Below the pieces are notes generated by a model. That model ran no database searches, was not told the DNA's origin, and saw only the letters and a list, made by a program, of their open reading frames with translations. DNA of 24,285 nt, from NCBI GenBank assembly GCA_016929465.1, contig JAFGIT010000039.1, positions 1 through 24,285 of the forward strand. Direction: 5' to 3'. The DNA is from Candidatus Coatesiibacteriota bacterium. GTDB taxonomy: Bacteria > B130-G9. Both the position numbers and the translations under genes were made by a program. This document shows, in pieces, positions 6,681 through 13,570 of this stretch; position 1 is the stretch's first letter; each line of letters begins with the position of its first letter.

Positions 6681-9269
6681 CTATAGCGGTGCGCTCTCCG
6701 AAATGTCAAAGGAGACGCTCGCGTCGGAGATATGATCGCCTGTAGATGCGTCCAAAAGCTCCGCAAACAGATTGTATCGCCCCGCTGGCAGCGAGTCGGA
6801 GACAGGAAGCTCGCAGAAGATGTATGGCCCAAACTTGAAATCAGTCACCAGCGAGAGGTCGAATGTGGTCTTGGAGGCAGCATAGTCGGGGTAGAAGAGC
6901 CTCGTTCCGTCTGGCAGCTCGACGCCAAACGCGGCCTTGACCTGTCTTGCAGGCCCCCTGTTCTCCACCACGACCGCCGCTCGCAGCATCTGTCCCTGGC
7001 GATAGGCCGTTCGATTGGCCCAGATATCAATGAATGGAGCGTATTCGTTCATCACGGTCACTGTCATAGGTGTTGACCATCTGGATACCGCCTTCCGCGA
7101 GTCCCTGGCCGATGCTCGCAGATAATATCTGCCGATTTCCGATGAAGACCAGCTCTGAGAGCCTGCCGACCATTCCGAGGTCGTCCCGTCCGGCCATTGA
7201 AGCCTGAATTCCAGACCATCTCCGTCGGGATCGGTCGCCGTTGAGGAGAAGCTCAGAAACTCCCCGGGCTGCGCTGTCTGCCAATCGGCGATAACGGTCG
7301 GCTCCTGCGGATAATGGTTGGCCAGCAGGCTATTCATGAGAACCGACAATCCCTCGCGAGTCGCCATCCAGCAGTTGTCCAGAAAATCAAACGCGACGCG
7401 ATTTATCCAATTGGAGGAGATGCTGGATGTGTCAGTATCGAGCGTTATCCAACCCTCACCATCAAAGACCGAGACGCCGCTTCTCAGGATCCCAAACCAG
7501 TACTTGCCCTGGGCATCTCTTGTCAAAGTCCTGATCTCGTCGGAGGCCAATCCGCAATTCGCTGTCGTGAGCGTTTCGAAACTCTCGCCATCGAAGTGAA
7601 GCAAAGAGGCATTATCATTGCTCCAATCGCTAGCGATCCACATTTCCCAGTTGTCCTCGATCATAATCGCGCCGATCTTCTTCCAGGGCAGCGGGCTATT
7701 CTCCGGGTTAAAGATCGCGTGGTTGACACCGTCGAAATAGAGAAGGCCGAATCTGTACCCGAACCACTTCCCTCCGTCGGGGTCCTCCGCAAAGCACTTC
7801 GGCCCAGGCCTAACATATAGGCCGAAGTCGTGGGCCTTCCAGTCGACTCCATCGAAACTGGTTATCACTAAATGCTCGATGCCTGATGCATCCTCTGCTG
7901 CACCGTGGCAGAACCACTTAACGTTCTCGCTATCAACTGCGGCAAAAAAGATGTCGTCCCACCAGGGGGTGGGTAACGTAGCTGGGTCTCTGGTGTGATC
8001 GCTCCAGATATTGTTGTCAACGGAGTATATGCCATTCGAGGTGCCTAACCAGAGCACTCCATCCTGATCGATAACGACAGTGCGGGTCAGACCGCTGATC
8101 GGGCTGTTCTCTGGTGTATAAGTCAGCCAGGCATTCGTTGAATAATCGTAGTTAGTGATAACCCCATAGCTGTTGTGATAGATCATCCACATTGATGCGT
8201 TCATCACCCCGCCCGGGGGGAGCATCGCCAACTGCGTGATGTAGAGCGCCGCGGGGCCCGAAAAGGTTATGTCCGTCACATTCCAGTCCTGTCCGTCGAA
8301 TGAGAAGAGGCCATGCGCATCCGTCCCCACCCATAGCACGCCATCGGCATCGAAGCAGATCGACGTGATCGCGCCGTCGGCCTCTCCAGGCAACGGCGAG
8401 TTCGCTGCGCTATATTCGAACCAATCTATGCCGTCGAAACGCTGGAGCGTCCAGTTTGTCGCGAACCATAGGTTACCATCGTGATCGGTGGCTATCTGAA
8501 GAACCCCTGAACGGGCCTCGGTATATGTGGTCCAGACCCCATCAAGGAGTCTCGATGCTCCTCTTCCTGCACCGAACCCTCCGCAAAACCACACGCCGCC
8601 ATCCGCATCCACGCCAATTGGGCCCACATTGTCGGTATGGAGTCCGCTGTTCTCCGTGGTGTAGTGTTCCCAGTTCTGTCCATCGAAGCTGTAAACCCCG
8701 ATAGCAAGATTGTCAGGCGGGTAGTTGTGCGTCGAAAACCACTTCGTGTTGTTCTGATCGACCTCGACAGACTCCAAATATCGGGTCTCGAGCGGTGAGT
8801 TGGCCGGTTCGAACGTCGTCCACCCATGCTCGTCAAGGCATAGGACCCCCGCGTAAGTGGTAAGCCACTTAACTCCGTCGTGATCGATGGCGAGGTCCTG
8901 CGCCTGCGGCCTATCCCCCTGCAGTCCTTCCGGAGGCGGAGGCACGGAGATCCAGTTTGTGCCGACGAACTCCGCCAGATCTGAGGACTGGCCTACCGCC
9001 CAGAGGGAACCATCATCGCCGATGGAAATGTCAGTCGCATGTAGTTCGACGAGGCCCTCCGCGCGCGTGTATTGAGTCAACTTTCCGGTGGGCTTGTCGA
9101 GTGCGACTACCCCACCCTCAGTGCCAATCCATATTGTCGAGGAACTGGCACATAATGAGGTGATATTGCCGGCATAGACAAAATTCCGCCACTCATCTGC
9201 CCTGGCCAACACGCCAAAGCTGGCAATAAATATGAACACAACGAAAGACGCGAAAATCCGAGTATACAT
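6681..9269 (-). CDS. Exported beta-propeller protein with PKD-like and beta C-terminal domains
   Basis: 862 residues, starting at an ATG with a strong GGGAGG site 7 bases upstream. A signal peptide is clear: MYTRIFASFVVFIFIASFGVLARADEW. Residues about 30-640 consist of degenerate Reg_prop propeller repeats (IWIGTEGGVVALD, VLWVGTDAHGLFSFDG, KYWFGILRSGVSVFDG). About 650-735 is Ig/PKD-like, with ATDPDGDGLEFRLQWPDG. The last about 120 residues (AYRQGQMLRAAVVVENRG... LPAGRYNLFAELLDASTGDHI) match the C-terminal domain of the downstream paralogue in pattern. It therefore looks like an exported binding or adhesion protein. It has no transmembrane helix beyond the signal peptide and no kinase domain. 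It precedes its paralogue on the same strand with a 205-base spacer, so they may share a transcript. What the propellers bind is unknown. Confidence 0.87.
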   Translation of the reverse strand: MYTRIFASFVVFIFIASFGVLARADEWRNFVYAGNITSLCASSSTIWIGTEGGVVALDKPTGKLTQYTRAEGLVELHATDISIGDDGSLWAVGQSSDLAEFVGTNWISVPPPPEGLQGDRPQAQDLAIDHDGVKWLTTYAGVLCLDEHGWTTFEPANSPLETRYLESVEVDQNNTKWFSTHNYPPDNLAIGVYSFDGQNWEHYTTENSGLHTDNVGPIGVDADGGVWFCGGFGAGRGASRLLDGVWTTYTEARSGVLQIATDHDGNLWFATNWTLQRFDGIDWFEYSAANSPLPGEADGAITSICFDADGVLWVGTDAHGLFSFDGQDWNVTDITFSGPAALYITQLAMLPPGGVMNASMWMIYHNSYGVITNYDYSTNAWLTYTPENSPISGLTRTVVIDQDGVLWLGTSNGIYSVDNNIWSDHTRDPATLPTPWWDDIFFAAVDSENVKWFCHGAAEDASGIEHLVITSFDGVDWKAHDFGLYVRPGPKCFAEDPDGGKWFGYRFGLLYFDGVNHAIFNPENSPLPWKKIGAIMIEDNWEMWIASDWSNDNASLLHFDGESFETLTTANCGLASDEIRTLTRDAQGKYWFGILRSGVSVFDGEGWITLDTDTSSISSNWINRVAFDFLDNCWMATREGLSVLMNSLLANHYPQEPTVIADWQTAQPGEFLSFSSTATDPDGDGLEFRLQWPDGTTSEWSAGSQSWSSSEIGRYYLRASARDSRKAVSRWSTPMTVTVMNEYAPFIDIWANRTAYRQGQMLRAAVVVENRGPARQVKAAFGVELPDGTRLFYPDYAASKTTFDLSLVTDFKFGPYIFCELPVSDSLPAGRYNLFAELLDASTGDHISDASVSFDISESAPL

Positions 9270-9555
9270 CTTTGCACCTCCCAGCTATCTATGGGCCTGA
9301 TCTCGTCGGGCCCGAGTTATAACGCAACTCCGAAAGATAATGCGGAGATCACCATCTATCGGCCGGGGACGGCTGCACCGCCTAATCCTGACGCCATGCG
9401 CACTGCTGTGCCTATGATCAATAGTGGATTGAGCAGTTCCGCGACTCTTGGCGAAGACCGCGCTCGAATAGAGCGATTCAATTTGGGTATCCGGTCTTTA
9501 TCGTGTCACATCACCTCCTCACTCGCTGGTGGGTCCTCGTAGATAAACTCTCATT

Positions 9556-9576
9556 ACTATAGCGATATTATTATCG
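9556..9576 (-). promoter_or_regulatory. Possible promoter/operator for the propeller genes
   Basis: On the minus strand a TATAGT (-10-like) hexamer at 9556-9561 directly follows a 14-base palindrome at 9563-9576 with 5-base arms and a 4-base centre. No good -35 hexamer is found at 16-18 bases, and the resulting leader would be about 290 bases. Weak candidate only. Confidence 0.2.
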
Positions 9577-9656
9577 ATGCACCTACTGTCAGAACCACCG
9601 AGCTGAATAATTAAGCAGCTTTTGCCTTCGAAAAGTCAAGCTCATGCACACGATTT

Positions 9657-9815
9657 GAGAGGCTGTCTAATATATGAATCGATACGGGGATTCATGCATA
9701 CGGCGAACGCGGCGCTCACCGTATGAGGGACACGGCTCGTCTTCGCCCTTCTATATATCAGGGCAGACACAAGGCTGCCCTTACGCGACATGAGATCTTT
9801 ATCTGACAGCCTCTC
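9657..9815. mobile_element. MITE-like structured element (inverted-repeat bounded, no ORF)
   Basis: 159 bases bounded by a perfect 11-base inverted repeat, GAGAGGCTGTC (9657-9667) and GACAGCCTCTC (9805-9815). Inside lie three successive stem-loops. The first is a 7-bp stem at 9674-9680/9689-9695 with an 8-base loop. The second is a 7-bp stem CATACGG/CCGTATG at 9697-9703/9719-9725. The third is a 7-bp stem AGGGCAG/CTGCCCT at 9760-9766/9775-9781 with an 8-base loop. No coding frame is present. 'GAGGCTGTC...' ends resemble the terminal repeats of several IS families, which suggests a non-autonomous element. No obvious target-site duplication flanks it, and no second copy was seen in the window, so an RNA gene or regulatory structure remains possible. 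Confidence 0.42.
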
Positions 9816-9945
9816 GAGACGCGAATATCGAGCGGCTCAGGAGTGCTCGTCCGAAGCTGGACTCAGATGCGTGACCCCGTGCCGAGATGCGTGATGTAGC
9901 AGGCTCGTCTATTGAGCTGTTGAAAAACAACAACCAAGGAGTAGT

Positions 9946-9972
9946 ATGCCGCCTCGAACGCTGCTTGCGTAA
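9946..9972 (+). CDS. Possible eight-codon leader ORF before the antiporter operon
   Basis: An AAGGAG site at 9936-9941 stands 4 bases before ATG. The frame encodes MPPRTLLA and stops at 9972, 23 bases before the first antiporter ATG. Just upstream is a small TGTTG-AAAAA-CAACA hairpin (9919-9933). It could be a leader peptide or an accidental ribosome site. There is no codon bias pointing to an attenuation mechanism. Confidence 0.2.
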   Translation: MPPRTLLA

Positions 9973-9995
9973 AATCTAAGAAAGGCCCCTGTGCG

Positions 9996-11291
9996 ATGAT
10001 GCTGTTGGAAGAGGTTGAGCTCATCTTCATTCTCAGCGTACTTCTCTTGGTCGGCTACGCGTTTGGAGTCTTGGCCAAGAAAGTGAAGCTGCCGGAGGTC
10101 ACCGGCTATATCGGAGCCGGGATAATTCTCAAACAGTTCATCTTCGGCTTGGATATGATGTCAGAAGCCCAATTCAAGAGGCTTTTCTCTCTCGATCTCG
10201 TCCCAATCAACCATCTTGCGCTTGCACTGATCGCATTCGCGGTGTGCGGTGGCCTTCGAATCGAGCAAATGAAGCGTCTGGGGAAAGGCATTATTTATAT
10301 AGCTTTCGTTCAGGCATTCGCGACTTTTGTCATCGTGGCGATTGGAATCTCTATCATAGCGCCCTTCGCTGATGTCGAAGGGATCCCCTCCGGCAAGATC
10401 CTCGCCGCTATGCCGCTTGCACTCGTTCTTGGAGGGATAGCGACTGCCACGGCACCGGCAGCAACAGTAGCCGTTATTCGTGAGCTCAGGGCGAAAGGAC
10501 CTTTCACCACCACGCTCCTTGCAACCGTCGCCATCGACGATGCTATCGCACTTCTCATTTTTGCATTCGGACTCACAATCGCGGAGGGATTGCTGACTGC
10601 TGGAGCGTCAGCCGGCGCTGCTAGCAGTGTGTGGATATGGCTCGGACCTCTTCTCGAGGTCGTCGGATCGCTCGTTGTGGGAATGCTGGTCGGCCTAGCA
10701 TTCGATTACATTGCCAAGAAAGTCAGGCATGAAGTCGAGATGATGACCGTGTCCCTTGGAATAATAACCTTCGCAAGCGGATTGTCGATGCTGCTTGGAT
10801 TATCACCCCTCCTGACCATAATGTCCGCCGGCTTCGTGCTAGTAAACCTCTCGCAGAGAAACCAGAGGGTATTCGCATCGGTTGAGGCGATTCAAGGGCC
10901 TATCTTCGTCGTGTTCTTTACCCTCGCTGGCACCCAATTGCATCTTGAAAACCTGATAAGTTGTGGAATCATTGGCTCCGTTTTTCTCGTCTTCCGCTTC
11001 CTCGGGAAGGTCGGAGGGACGTATTTGGGTGCCGTTTTTGCTCGGGTTAGAGGTGCGGCGCGCCGGCATTTGGGCTTTGCGCTGCTTCCGCAAGCGGGCG
11101 TCGCAATCGGCTTGATGCTGGTGGCTCAGGAGAGCCCGCACTTTCTCGTTCACAAGTCGATCCTGGTTGATGTTGTCCTTGCCTCGGTCGCCTTGAATGA
11201 ACTGCTTGGACCTCCTCTCGCGGCCCACGCGCTGAGAAAGTCCGGGGAAGTGCCCGCATCGAGACCCGTCGCGACATCGAGAGCGAAATAG
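9996..11291 (+). CDS. Cation:proton antiporter, CPA2 family (first of tandem pair)
   Basis: 431-residue polytopic membrane protein with about 12-13 hydrophobic segments across its whole length, a Na+/H+ exchanger (PF00999) type fold. Family hallmarks are KLPEVTGYIGAGI near the N-terminus, ATAPAATVAVIRELRAKG (151-168), and the helix with the adjacent acidic pair AIDDAIALLIF (Asp181-Asp182). The two-Asp motif is typical of electrogenic Na+(K+)/H+ exchangers such as NapA, and differs from the QD pair of KefB/C. The C-terminus is short, with no TrkA-N (RCK) domain, so regulation would have to come from separate proteins. Start at the first of two consecutive ATGs, with AAGAAAGG about 10 bases upstream. 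It is followed after 14 bases by its paralogue. Confidence 0.92.
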   Translation: MMLLEEVELIFILSVLLLVGYAFGVLAKKVKLPEVTGYIGAGIILKQFIFGLDMMSEAQFKRLFSLDLVPINHLALALIAFAVCGGLRIEQMKRLGKGIIYIAFVQAFATFVIVAIGISIIAPFADVEGIPSGKILAAMPLALVLGGIATATAPAATVAVIRELRAKGPFTTTLLATVAIDDAIALLIFAFGLTIAEGLLTAGASAGAASSVWIWLGPLLEVVGSLVVGMLVGLAFDYIAKKVRHEVEMMTVSLGIITFASGLSMLLGLSPLLTIMSAGFVLVNLSQRNQRVFASVEAIQGPIFVVFFTLAGTQLHLENLISCGIIGSVFLVFRFLGKVGGTYLGAVFARVRGAARRHLGFALLPQAGVAIGLMLVAQESPHFLVHKSILVDVVLASVALNELLGPPLAAHALRKSGEVPASRPVATSRAK

Positions 11292-11305
11292 ATGGAGAAT
11301 TTACT

Positions 11306-12574
11306 GTGATCCCAATAGGGGCCGACCTTGTCTTTCTCATAGGCGCAATACTCACGATAGCGTATATCGGAGGTCGCGTCTCGAATCGACTCAAGCTGCC
11401 CGAAGTGACGGGGTATCTGTTCGCCGGAATCCTCCTGAAGGCCGCAATCACATGGATAGGCGTCATACCCCCAGAACGCTTCGATATGCTCCTTACGGAG
11501 CATTTAGGGCAGATACCTCAGATAACACTCGCAATGATCGCCTTCGTAATCGGAGGGAGTCTCCCGATTGAGCAGCTCAAACGGCTAGGGAGGGGCATTG
11601 CCTGGATCGGTCTTACAGAGGGATTCGGGGCCTTTGTAATGGTCGGCGTCTTGACCTATCTGCTCGCCCCGTTTGTTTGGTCCATGCCCATAGTCGAGGG
11701 GGTGACTCCAACCGAACACATCCTGGCGTTTGCTCTATTGCTCGGGGCCCTTTCATCGGCTACCGCCCCCGCAGCCACGGTCGCTGTAATTCGAGAGCTC
11801 CGCGCAAAGGGTGACGTTACCACCACCTTACTGGGTGTAGTCGGGCTCGATGATGCTGTGGCCCTGTTCATTTTCACCTTCGCAAGCGCTATCGCCTCTG
11901 GGCTGCTCGCCGGGGCAGAACAAGCATCTGTAGGTGTGATAAGCACTCTCGTTGTTCCGCTTATCGATGTCCTCGGCTCTGCAATCCTCGGTACCGCGAT
12001 GGGATTCTTGGCCCACTATGGCTCTCGGCTCTTCAGGAGCAAGCGAGAGACCATAGTTGGCGGCCTGGGATTCGTCTTGCTATCGGGCGGCATCGCTGTC
12101 GCATTTGGCCTATCACCGCTTTTCACAAATATGTTGGCCGGATTCACTCTCATTAACCTCTCCGCCCGAAATATGCGATTCTTCCGCTCCCTGGAAGATA
12201 TAGAAGCGCCCATTTACGCAGTGTTCTTCGCGCTTGCGGGAACTCACCTGGCCTTTGAGGACCTGGGGACACTCGGCGCTCTATCGGCAATCTATATATT
12301 GGCAAGGCTGGGTGGAAAGGTCTTTGGCGTCAAGATCGGTGCCAAGCTGGGAGGTGCCTCTCAGACTGTAAGCAAATATCTGGGATTGGGACTCGTCCCA
12401 CAGGCAGGCGTGGCCATTGGCCTCGTGCTCCTGGTGAAGGACAATCCAGCATTTGCTTCATTCGCGCCAGTGATGACCAATATCATACTTGGTACGGTGG
12501 CGGTCAACGAGATCATAGGGCCGCCCTTTACAGCCTATGCTCTCAGAAAGGCCGGTGAGACGCATTCTCCATGA
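11306..12574 (+). CDS. Cation:proton antiporter, CPA2 family (second of tandem pair)
   Basis: 422 residues, with the same architecture as the preceding gene and clearly paralogous. KLPEVTGYLFAGILLK, SATAPAATVAVIRELRAKG (151-169) and the ion-binding pair GLDDAVALFIF (Asp182-Asp183) align directly with the first copy. It starts at GTG with GGAG 8 bases upstream, 14 bases after the previous stop, which is operon spacing. Like its partner it lacks a C-terminal RCK domain. Two diverged antiporters in tandem may differ in ion preference or pH range, or may form a hetero-dimer, since CPA family members work as dimers. The hetero-dimer idea is inference. Transport direction and ion (Na+ or K+) cannot be read from the sequence. 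Confidence 0.92.
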   Translation: MIPIGADLVFLIGAILTIAYIGGRVSNRLKLPEVTGYLFAGILLKAAITWIGVIPPERFDMLLTEHLGQIPQITLAMIAFVIGGSLPIEQLKRLGRGIAWIGLTEGFGAFVMVGVLTYLLAPFVWSMPIVEGVTPTEHILAFALLLGALSSATAPAATVAVIRELRAKGDVTTTLLGVVGLDDAVALFIFTFASAIASGLLAGAEQASVGVISTLVVPLIDVLGSAILGTAMGFLAHYGSRLFRSKRETIVGGLGFVLLSGGIAVAFGLSPLFTNMLAGFTLINLSARNMRFFRSLEDIEAPIYAVFFALAGTHLAFEDLGTLGALSAIYILARLGGKVFGVKIGAKLGGASQTVSKYLGLGLVPQAGVAIGLVLLVKDNPAFASFAPVMTNIILGTVAVNEIIGPPFTAYALRKAGETHSP

Positions 12575-12635
12575 CCGGACAGACATGTCTTGAACCGAGA
12601 GATGCTCAGTGTCTAGTATGATGAAAGGGGTGGAG

Positions 12636-12728
12636 ATGAATAGCCTGGAGTATGTCACCGGCGCCATGTCTATCGGCGGGTGTTTGTGGCCCAATTCAAT
12701 ATTAGACAGAGAGGTAGCCTATGGTTGA
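12636..12728 (+). CDS. Candidate 30-residue small ORF overlapping the EIIA start
   Basis: ATG at 12636 follows AAAGGGG with 5-base spacing and opens a 30-codon frame (MNSLEYVTGAMSIGGCLWPN...). It stops at 12728 and overlaps the first eight bases of the next gene (ATGGTTGA). An in-frame upstream ATG pair at 12618 would give 36 codons. The overlap and spacing are those expected of translational coupling. The peptide is only weakly hydrophobic and I recognise no family. The 146-base gap between the antiporter and EIIA genes would otherwise be empty. It could equally be a chance frame. Confidence 0.33.
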   Translation: MNSLEYVTGAMSIGGCLWPNSILDREVAYG

Positions 12729-13185
12729 ACTGACGTCATTTATGAAGGGAAAAATCGTGTGTCTCGATCTCAAGTCGGAGACCAAGGCCGACATGTTTGA
12801 GGAGATGTCTGATCTAATCTCACATTCAGAATTCGTTCCGGACCGAAGGGAATTCCTCGACGCGCTGAAGGAACGCGAGGCCGTGATGGTAACAAGTCTC
12901 GGTGATGGTGTTGGCATCCCCCACGCGAGATGCGATTCGATACAACAACTTGTCATCGCGGTCGGCATATCACGAAAGGGAATAGACTTCGGAGCGAAGG
13001 ACGACCCCGCAGTCCGGATAGTCTTCATGTTTGGAATTCCCACTCAGGAAACCAAGCTCTACATTCAAGTGCTCGCCAAGATATCGAGATTCGCGAGAAA
13101 GAAGGAAAACCGAGAGCGGCTGCTTTCAGCCAGGTCCGCAGACGAGATTTTCGCTGCTTTTGAGGAATTCGATGCGAATTCGTAA
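12721..13185 (+). CDS. PTS EIIA (fructose/nitrogen-type, PtsN-like) domain protein
   Basis: 154 residues forming a single EIIA type-2 domain (PF00359). The signature is AVMVTSLGDGVGIPHAR, with the phospho-accepting His68, followed by GIDFGAKDDPAVRIVFMFGIPTQ and the conserved C-terminal HxxxLAxxSR-like helix (YIQVLAKISRFARKKENR). The length matches free-standing EIIA-Ntr proteins. No HPr, EI or EIIBC gene is visible nearby, so a sugar-transport role is unlikely from context. EIIA-Ntr proteins in Proteobacteria control K+ transport and the Kdp kinase, and the placement next to two cation antiporters and a kinase fits a similar role here (inference). GAGAGG upstream gives a good ribosome site. 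It may be coupled to the small ORF that ends inside its start. Confidence 0.88.
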   Translation: MVELTSFMKGKIVCLDLKSETKADMFEEMSDLISHSEFVPDRREFLDALKEREAVMVTSLGDGVGIPHARCDSIQQLVIAVGISRKGIDFGAKDDPAVRIVFMFGIPTQETKLYIQVLAKISRFARKKENRERLLSARSADEIFAAFEEFDANS

Positions 13186-13230
13186 CTTGTTTCATTGTAA
13201 GACGAGTCCTTTGTATTCAGAGGGATTGAG

Positions 13231-13563
13231 ATGCAGCTTGTCATTGTAGTTCTCTATAGGGAAGAGCAACTTGACGATATTCTCTCGGTATTCGCCGAGC
13301 TCGGGCTGGAGAACACCATAGTCATCGAGGGGACGAGAATGCAGGAAGTTCTGGCCTTCGATGTCCCGATTTTCGCGGGGCTTGCGGCTGGCTCGCTCGG
13401 CGGGAAAAGGTATGTGAAGATCTTGATGTCCACGTGCCCAGAAGAGGGAATCAGCAGACAAATCGCCAAAGTAGCTAAAGACTTCGACATAGATTTTTCG
13501 AATAGAGACGTAGGTGAAATACTAACTCTGCCGCTAAAGGAGCTCGTAACGGCAGAAGACTAG
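13231..13563 (+). CDS. PII-like small regulatory protein
   Basis: 110 residues with a beta-alpha-beta-beta-alpha-beta pattern. The first strand MQLVIVVLYREEQLDDILSVFAELGLENTIVIEG and the end RDVGEILTLPLKELV resemble the first strand-helix and last strand (GkIfVLPveeV) of GlnB/PII-fold proteins. The central T-loop region is different and short (TRMQEVLAFDVPIFAGLAAGS), without the uridylylated Tyr of canonical GlnB. PII-like proteins are trimeric sensors of nucleotides or other small ligands and often sit beside the transporters they regulate. Here it lies between EIIA and a hybrid kinase that starts 7 bases later. An AGAGGG site precedes the ATG. The fold call is by eye, and a different ferredoxin-like family is possible. 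Confidence 0.58.
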   Translation: MQLVIVVLYREEQLDDILSVFAELGLENTIVIEGTRMQEVLAFDVPIFAGLAAGSLGGKRYVKILMSTCPEEGISRQIAKVAKDFDIDFSNRDVGEILTLPLKELVTAED

Positions 13564-13570
13564 CTCAAAT

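Larger units (their letters stand above)
9270..9995. other. 726-base intergenic region, no convincing CDS
   Basis: This is the divergent interval between the propeller gene (-) and the antiporter operon (+). It contains the hairpin-rich inverted-repeat element at 9657-9815. It also holds a 14-base palindrome at 9563-9576 (CGATA-TTAT-TATCG) beside a minus-strand TATAGT (9556-9561), and an isolated strong minus-strand Shine-Dalgarno at 9512-9520 followed only by start-stop triplets. An eight-codon ORF with a good ribosome site lies at 9946-9972. An 83-codon plus-strand frame at 9291-9542 has no ribosome site and no recognisable protein character, so I do not call it. Confidence 0.6.

Noticed and set aside
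9291-9542. 83-codon plus-strand open frame upstream of the propeller gene
   Set aside because: No ribosome site, no recognisable domain, and it lies in the leader of the divergent gene. Probably chance.
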